The notes under the pieces: generated by a model
What the model was told of the DNA's origin: nothing
Databases searched by the model: none
The model's input: only the letters and a program-made list of their open reading frames with translations
Program-made: the position numbers and the translations under genes
Part shown: positions 58,301 to 64,000 of the stretch, piece by piece
Layout of the letters: the number at the start of each line of letters is the position of its first letter
Numbering within the stretch: the first letter of the stretch is position 1
Source of the DNA: Parasponia andersonii
Lineage: Eukaryota > Streptophyta > Magnoliopsida > Rosales > Cannabaceae
NCBI GenBank assembly: GCA_002914805.1
Contig: JXTB01000002.1
Coordinates: 2,471,100-2,535,099, forward strand
Length of the DNA: 64,000 nt
Direction: 5' to 3'

Positions 58301-59067
58301 TTTTGAAATTTCTTATCCAGTCCAAAGCCTCTTCGCATTTTTTATTTCCCTTTTGAAAGAAAATTTGGAATTTTTATTGGTAGAACTAAAACTCTCAATT
58401 AGAGAGATCTTCTGACCTTGCTTGCTGCTACCAGCTTCCTTCTAAAAATCTCTCTCACAAGTGAGAAATAATTTAAAAGTATTCGAAAAGTGAGTTTTTC
58501 TAGGGGCTTGGGAGAACACTTACCTTTTTATTCTCATACGAAAAAGAAACTTCCAAAACAGATTAAAAGACAAACTAAAAGATACAATGAGTCCACCAGA
58601 ATGATTTATTTGATCAATTTAAAGATTAAGATGAATTGTGCCACACATGGTTTTCGAATTGTGTACTTTAACGTGTTTTAAAAAACACAACAGTCCTAGA
58701 ACTAGTTGTAACGAAATTATACTTCATACTCACTTGGATGAATAACTTACATAACTTTAGTATCGTAATATTCATTCCAAGTTAACCAGTCCAATGTTCA
58801 TTTACATAAAATTCTTAATTGTAAAGCTCTCATCCAACCCAATAGGTTGCTCATACATCCGCCATTTTAGACCCCACTTAGGAAAAAATGAAAAACAATA
58901 GTGGAACTTTATTGGATATGTCATGTATATTTCCCTTTCCTTTCCCTATTTCTAAACAAAGTAACTGGCTTTAAGCCTGTGTATGCTAAAAATTGGAGCA
59001 CGAATGGACAAACACTTTCTTCCATTAATGTTCATTTTCCAAAGAGATAGAATTTCACTTTTATATT
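55363..59067. other. Gene-free AT-rich stretch
   Basis: No supported gene. Repeated words such as GTAACTAGTTTTC near 55740-55830 and the 82-bp tandem at 56967-57130 suggest old non-coding repeats. Frames in the 57.3-57.7 and 58.5 kb area look like chance. Confidence 0.45.
56967..57130 (+). repeat. 82-bp tandem duplication with palindromic core
   Basis: Two units start TTGGTATATAAATATATATA at 56967 and 57049. Each contains the palindrome GGTATATA...TATATACC and ends in an A-run. They differ at only a few positions. Confidence 0.9.
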
Positions 59068-59383
59068 TTGTATTTTAACACTTTATTCAATTTATATCTT
59101 ATATTTTAGTTATTATTAACATTAATTTTTAGATTTAAAATCTATTATAAATTTATACACTGACACTAATTTAGAACAATTAATTTATCAAGATAATTTA
59201 ATAAATTAATTTTTAGATTAATTTTTATACAATTTATTTTTAATTTTTTAAACAATATCTTACTAAATTAACTACTCTAAATTATTACAGGATATAAATT
59301 TGTAAAATATTTCAAATCTAAAGACTAATGTTAATAATAATAAAAATATAATGTATAATTTAAACAAAATATCGAAAACACAA
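59068..59383. mobile_element. Fold-back MITE, about 316 bp
   Basis: The left half and the inverted right half align over more than 100 bases. Shared words in order are TTGTATTTTAAC/TTGTGTTTTCGA at the tip, ATTATTAACATTA, TTTAGATTTAAAAT/TTTAGATTTGAAAT, AAATTTATA and AATTTAGA, then TTAATTTA. It is non-coding. No clear target duplication was seen, so the superfamily is open. Confidence 0.75.
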
Positions 59384-60622
59384 CAATAAAAATGATATTA
59401 TCTCTTTTCGAAAGAATTTAAACTTGTAACAAGTTATATAATGTAGTACTATGGTGTGTGCATTGTTCATAGGGCACCAATAATATCAGATATTTTGTCC
59501 ATCTACCAAAATGAAGCCTTTGATATAATTCATATTCATATTTCTCATCTTCCACACTAGATATTTGCTAACATACCCTTGACCTAATTTGGGTTTCTAC
59601 TTTTTTTTTTTTCGCCCTTTTCCTTTTTGTTGAATTATTACATTTGTTTACCATCAGCATTGACCTTTCTCAGTCAGTGACTCAGTGTTGTGTGGGTAGG
59701 TGTTTTCTTGGAACATGGGTCTTTTTTACATTTTTCTCTCTTTCTTTTCAGACAACCCACCCATGCACACATATTGAATCTGGTACCTATCTTTGTTTCT
59801 TGAAAAAGCCCCATCTTCGTCACCATTTCCAGAGTCACAGACACATCTTATTTGGACAGTTCCTTGGGGTTTCGCATCCTTGAATCTGTAGCTCTTAATG
59901 CAAAAACGCATCTTCGTCACCATTTTTCAGAGTGTCACAGAGACCCCTCTTGTTTTGGACACTTCCTTGGGGTTTCGTATTCTCCATTCTTTTGCTCTTA
60001 ATGCTCTGTTCTTAAGCTCTGAATCTGATCATGTGCCCCAAACCTTTTTCATCTTTATTTTCTCTTTAGACTCCTCACGTTCTGTGTTGTGAAAGGCCAT
60101 TGTGTTTTATATGATCAAATTAAGAAAGATCAAAATGTCTCCAACTTTTTTAACTTTATTCCTCTGGTTTGCTTTAGGGTTTTCTTTTCTTTACTCTTTC
60201 CTTCTTATGCGTTTCTTGTAGAACGTTTCTTCTTTCAGGAGTTTTATTCTCTGTCTTTGAGAGAATTTTCCGGGAAAGCCTCATTCTCGGGCCTAGAAAG
60301 AACTCTCTCTCACATGGATAATCATCATCATGATGTGTTGAAAGTAATCATCTTTCACCACCGAGTGTTCTTGTTTTGTTGATTTTCCTTTTAGGGTTTT
60401 TGATTGTTGTGGCCTTAATTTCGTTTTCTGTAACATGGGTTCTGCTCAGAATTTCCAAATTTAGGTCCAATGTTGAATTTCAGGAATACCCATTTCACCA
60501 TTTTCGGCCAATCATGCTATTTGTCTCTTAGGCTTTTTCTCGAACACTTCGGCTGCACTTGAATTTCTTCCTGCTGCAAAGAAAGTTCAGTACTTTGCTT
60601 CGTCTTCCCACTGAACCAGAAC
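59384..60622 (+). promoter_or_regulatory. PP2C upstream region and probable 5' leader
   Basis: CT- and TTTC-rich DNA of the kind seen in plant 5' leaders begins near 59580, with short frames that could be uORFs or lie in a leader intron. I cannot place the transcription start. The 97-bp duplication at 59812-60004 lies inside. The stretch just before the ATG (GAACCAGAACATGG) gives a good start context. Confidence 0.45.
59812..60004 (+). repeat. Diverged 97-bp tandem duplication upstream of PP2C
   Basis: Units at 59812-59908 and 59909-60004 share CATCTTCGTCACCATTT, TTGGACA/TTGGACAC, TTCCTTGGGGTTTCG and GCTCTTAATGC, with several substitutions and small indels. Conservation of all four blocks suggests a duplicated leader or promoter segment. 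Confidence 0.85.
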
Positions 60623-62984
60623 ATGGGTTGTGTCCATGGAAAGTGTTGCAGTCGCTACCCCTCATCTTCTAACGACGATCCCAGAGACTTCGCAGAGGCT
60701 GATCCGTACAGTGTTCAAAGAAAACACTTGCTTACAGAGAGATCATTAGAGTCTGTTCCTGTTCCTTCTCATAACTTCCATTTGGAGTACTCTGTTCTCA
60801 CTCAGCGAGGCTACTACCCAGACTCACTTGATAAAGAAAATCAAGATAGTTACTGCATCAAAACAAAGCTTCAAGGTGACCCAAATATCCATTTCTTTGG
60901 TGTATTTGATGGGCATGGCCAATTTGGTGCCCAGTGTTCCAATTTCGTCAAGGACAGGGTAGTCGAAATACTATCAGACGATCCTACATTGTTGGATGAT
61001 CCTGAAAAAGCTTACAATTCGGCTTTTTTAACTACGAACTGCGAATTACATAACAGCAGCATTGACGATTCAATGAGTGGTACCACGGCGATCACCGTGC
61101 TTGTCATCGGTGACACCCTTTATGTTGCGAATGTAGGCGATTCTAGAGCAGTTATAGCAGTTAAAGACGGGAATCGAATTGTTGCCCAGGAGTTGTCTAC
61201 TGATCAGACGCCGTTTCGGAAAGATGAGTATGAGAGGGTGAAGCTATGTGGGGCGAGGGTGTTGAGTGTTGATCAAGTTGAAGGGCTTAAGGATCCTGAT
61301 ATTCAGAATTGGGGTGACGAAGAGATCGACGGCGGCGATCCGCCGAGGCTGTGGGTTCAGAATGGTATGTATCCTGGGACTGCTTTTACAAGGAGTGTGG
61401 GAGACAGTACGGCGGAGAGAATTGGTGTTGTGGCTGATCCAGAGGTGTCAAAGGTTCAGCTTACACCAGACCATCTTTTCTTTGTTGTTGCAAGTGATGG
61501 AGTGTTCGAGTTCCTCTCAAGCCAAGCTGTTGTAAACATGGTATATGCTAGAGCTCTACTATAATCTTCAATTGATCCAGTGAACGTTTTTTATTTCCCA
61601 GTTGGTCTTTGTTCAGGAAAATTGTTATGATAAGATGTATTGTAGAGCTGAATGGTGATTAGATACTTAAAACACCCTAACATTAGCTTAAACTGAGGCA
61701 TTTTAGGTTGGCGTAACCGGAAGTCAATTTGACAACGTTGTTGGATTTTGTAGATATTTTGCGTTATGTGCGTGTTATAATAGTCAGTAGGTATGGTTTG
61801 GCTTCACTATGCATAGATTCTTAACTGAAGATATATCTTTGGGCTTTGAAATTCTCAAAAATATTGTCTACCTGTCGATAGGCGCTCCTGTTTCTCTCAA
61901 TTCTGTCCTGTTCCACTGTCAGCTAGTTGTGTTATAGTTTTCAGTCATTAGTTGTTCCTACGTGTTCCTCTTTGTGAAATTTAAGTTTTACTTGTCCTGC
62001 TCTTCATTTAGGCTGCAAGATATACTGATCCTCGGGATGCTTGTGCTGCCATTGCTGGAGAATCTTACAAGCTATGGTTAGAACATGAAAGCCGGACAGA
62101 CGATATAACAATCATCATTGTTCACATCAGAGGCTTGAATGTATGAATTATATGAACTTTGTCTGGTTGCACATTTTACTGCCTTCTACGTTACCTGCCT
62201 TGGGCTGATCCACAACTCACTCTGATAATAGTCTATATGTTATTGTAATGCTTTGTGGTGCATTTTCTTGGGTGGCCTACTACTTTGGGGGGTTCACTTT
62301 GGAGAGATATGTTCTGGGTTGGCCTTGCTTAAATGATTGCTCTTGAAGAAGCACCATTTTGACCTCATACATGGGATCGTTTCATTTAAATGTGATTTTG
62401 TTGCCTTCCCCAAGAAGATGTTTAAGTGGCACAAGTAAATCAAAGAATTTTTTTTTTATTACGACCATAATGAGAAATTATGTAAAACTTTAAGTGCCCA
62501 GATGTTATATGTCCATGCCATGAGCGGAATTTAAATGAAAAAAAAAAAAAAAATCAGCTGTTGAGAGCATTGTTATCCTGTCTCATTTCATTCGCTGACT
62601 TATGTAGGTAACTCTCGTTCTGTTTGTTTTAGTCCGCAGCTGGTTCTACAGATGGATCAAGTGGGATCAATAGTAGACCTGCTTTAAGAAAAGGGAAAGG
62701 AACTTCGGAGATACCTGGTGCCACTGGGTCAGAAGTCCATCGCTCCGTAAGAAGTGATCTCTCAGATCTACAATCCTGTCAGTATCATGTCTCAATGAAT
62801 CGAAGCCCAGCCATTGTAGTTCCATCTCCGACATGTCGAAGGCCCTTGGAAGTGGTGGGTCTCTCAAACTTTGTTTTATGCCGCTCTCAAACCCTCTGTT
62901 CTATATTCCAAAGTGGTGGGTTTTTCAAACTGTGTTATACAATGTATCTGAGCATTTGTTCTTTTTCACCATGTACTGCAGTGA
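60623..62984 (+). CDS. Protein phosphatase 2C, At3g06270/PP2C35 type
   Basis: Coding exons are 60623-61540, 62012-62140 and 62633-62854 with GT-AG introns, all in phase 0. The stop is probably the TGA at 62982-62984, just after the next acceptor, giving about 423 aa. It is a metal-dependent Ser/Thr phosphatase. Gly2, Cys3, Cys8 and Cys9 in MGCVHGKCC suggest N-myristoylation and palmitoylation, so membrane attachment. PP2C motifs are ENQDS (Asp75), FFGVFDGHG (Asp96), [24 protein letters not shown] (Asp261), VASDGVFEF (Asp292) and RTDDITIII. All metal-binding acids are present, so it should be active. A Ser/Pro-rich tail follows ([16 protein letters not shown]). It lacks the kinase and cyclic-nucleotide domains of the related At2g20050. 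If the last intron is retained the frame continues to 63034. Confidence 0.92.
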
Positions 62985-64000
62985 CTCGACTTGGAGGTCT
63001 TCATGAAGCTGCTTCACATCTCCTTGACATTTAATCTAAGTGGTACCCATCTTCTACTGTTTAAGTTTGGTTTAATATCTACTGCAACCACCATAACCCT
63101 GATAATTGTAAATCTACTAGGCTAGAAATATGTTTCAGAAGAAATATGTTTTAGAAGACATTCTTGCTTAAATACTGATTGTTCTGTTTGGCTTGTCAAC
63201 AGGATGTGGGTTAGAAGTACGTTGTTTTTCTGCGTACACAATACATCTTCACTAATCTCTAGTGGCGTTGCTAATGTTAGTTATCACACGGTTTCTGACT
63301 ATAGATATGCCTTAAGGGGAACAAAATGATCTCCTTTCAGCTGTAGCCTTGGCCACTAATCCAGCATATGTAGGGGAAAGACATGAAAATAAAATTTGGA
63401 GAGCCACAATGGAGTTCGCACAGGAGGGTTTTGAAGTTGATGATCTTGGAGTCGGAAAATGTAGATTTAATGTTTGTTCTACTACACTGAATGCTGTAAG
63501 AAACAATGTACAAATTTAAACTTTGTTGTGATTCATCTCCTTAATTCTTAGATGAGTGGTAGATGGAATCCAGCCTGGAATTTTTCTTGCATTCATTTAC
63601 TTTACAAACTTGCTCGGAATACTAATTTTGAATGGCTTATATGGTTTTATATGACAGTTTGATGAGCAATTAGAGGAAATTTCAGTTTGTTATGAATGAT
63701 TGTGACATGTTACTTCATTTTACTGTTAGGTTTAGTCTCATCATCGCGGATAAAAATTTAGTGATAATTGAGGCGTACGACTCAATTATGTCTCTAGGTA
63801 CGAGGTGGATAGTATCAAAATGTGGCCATTCTATTTTCGTCTCTGTTTTCTGAGATAGTGACAAAGACCAAGTGTCCGGAGTGGCCTACATGTCTTTGCC
63901 TTTTTAAGCACCTGACCTCTCGTCCTGATAACTGATGGCTTGTCTTTTCAGGAGTTGGTACTTTTAAGACTTCCAGCCAATTGAGAGTGAGAGAGAGAGA
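62985..64000 (+). other. PP2C 3' region to window end
   Basis: This is probably the 3' untranslated region and flank of the PP2C gene. It includes one open exon-like stretch at 63316-63519, listed separately, and ends in a (GA)n repeat at the window edge. No other gene is visible. Confidence 0.4.
63316..63519 (+). other. Open exon-like segment downstream of PP2C
   Basis: 68 codons without a stop, containing LLSAVALATNPAYVGE and RATMEFAQEGFEVDDLG, ending at TAA. The residue composition looks protein-like and the DNA is less AT-rich than its flanks. I recognise no family and see no strong acceptor immediately upstream. It could be an exon of a neighbouring gene, an alternative last exon, or chance. 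Confidence 0.25.

Noticed and set aside
1-64000. tRNA, rRNA, CRISPR arrays, bacterial operons
   Set aside because: None recognised; gene structure, introns and repeats are those of a plant nuclear genome.

Overview
The window is plant nuclear DNA, almost certainly from a eudicot: AT-rich, intron-containing genes of recognisable plant families separated by long AT-rich intergenic stretches with microsatellites, MITEs and LTR-element fossils. I could not fix the species; a Rosales-type genome is only an impression.

Four host genes look intact or nearly so. (1) An eight-exon F-box/LRR gene of the FBL4 type (5837-10133, +; 606 aa). (2) A single-exon small EF-hand calcium-binding protein (13968-14267, +; 99 aa). 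(3) An intronless S-adenosylmethionine decarboxylase of the SAMDC4/BUD2 type (52738-53772, +; 344 aa). (4) A membrane-anchored PP2C phosphatase of the Arabidopsis At3g06270/PP2C35 type (60623 to about 62984, +; three coding exons, about 423 aa). Broken host genes are a galacturonosyltransferase-like (GATL) pseudogene (28045-29140, +), a two-exon fragment of a LIFEGUARD/BAX-inhibitor-like gene (about 15800-16228, -), and several degenerate copies of one unidentified gene.

The most unusual part is 14.4-24.8 kb, a mosaic of local duplications. It carries a second copy of the FBL4 last exon and 3' flank (20731-21360), a second copy of the 3' flank of the EF-hand gene (16740 onward), and three copies of an unidentified gene fragment. 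Two of those copies form a large imperfect inverted repeat (about 18469-20290 versus 22560-24830) around the FBL4 3' copy. A 1.02-kb non-autonomous CACTA element (17445-18465) with a 3-bp target duplication GTG splits one copy; the paralogous copy near 14980 is the empty site.

LTR fossils: a Ty3/Gypsy Tat-lineage element with two LTRs (41214-50719, sense on the - strand), including an antisense intron-containing extra ORF with a Transposase_28-like domain, and the 5' part of a Copia element (32115-33255, -). Fold-back/MITE elements occur at 36507-36986 and 59068-59383. Small tandem duplications lie in FBL4 intron 4, upstream of PP2C, and at 12.2 and 57.0 kb. No tRNA, rRNA or CRISPR array was seen. 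The intact host genes look like independent, unlinked housekeeping or regulatory genes, not a cluster or pathway. I found no new biological system; the duplication mosaic with its CACTA insertion and the antisense gene of the Tat element are the most rewarding structures.
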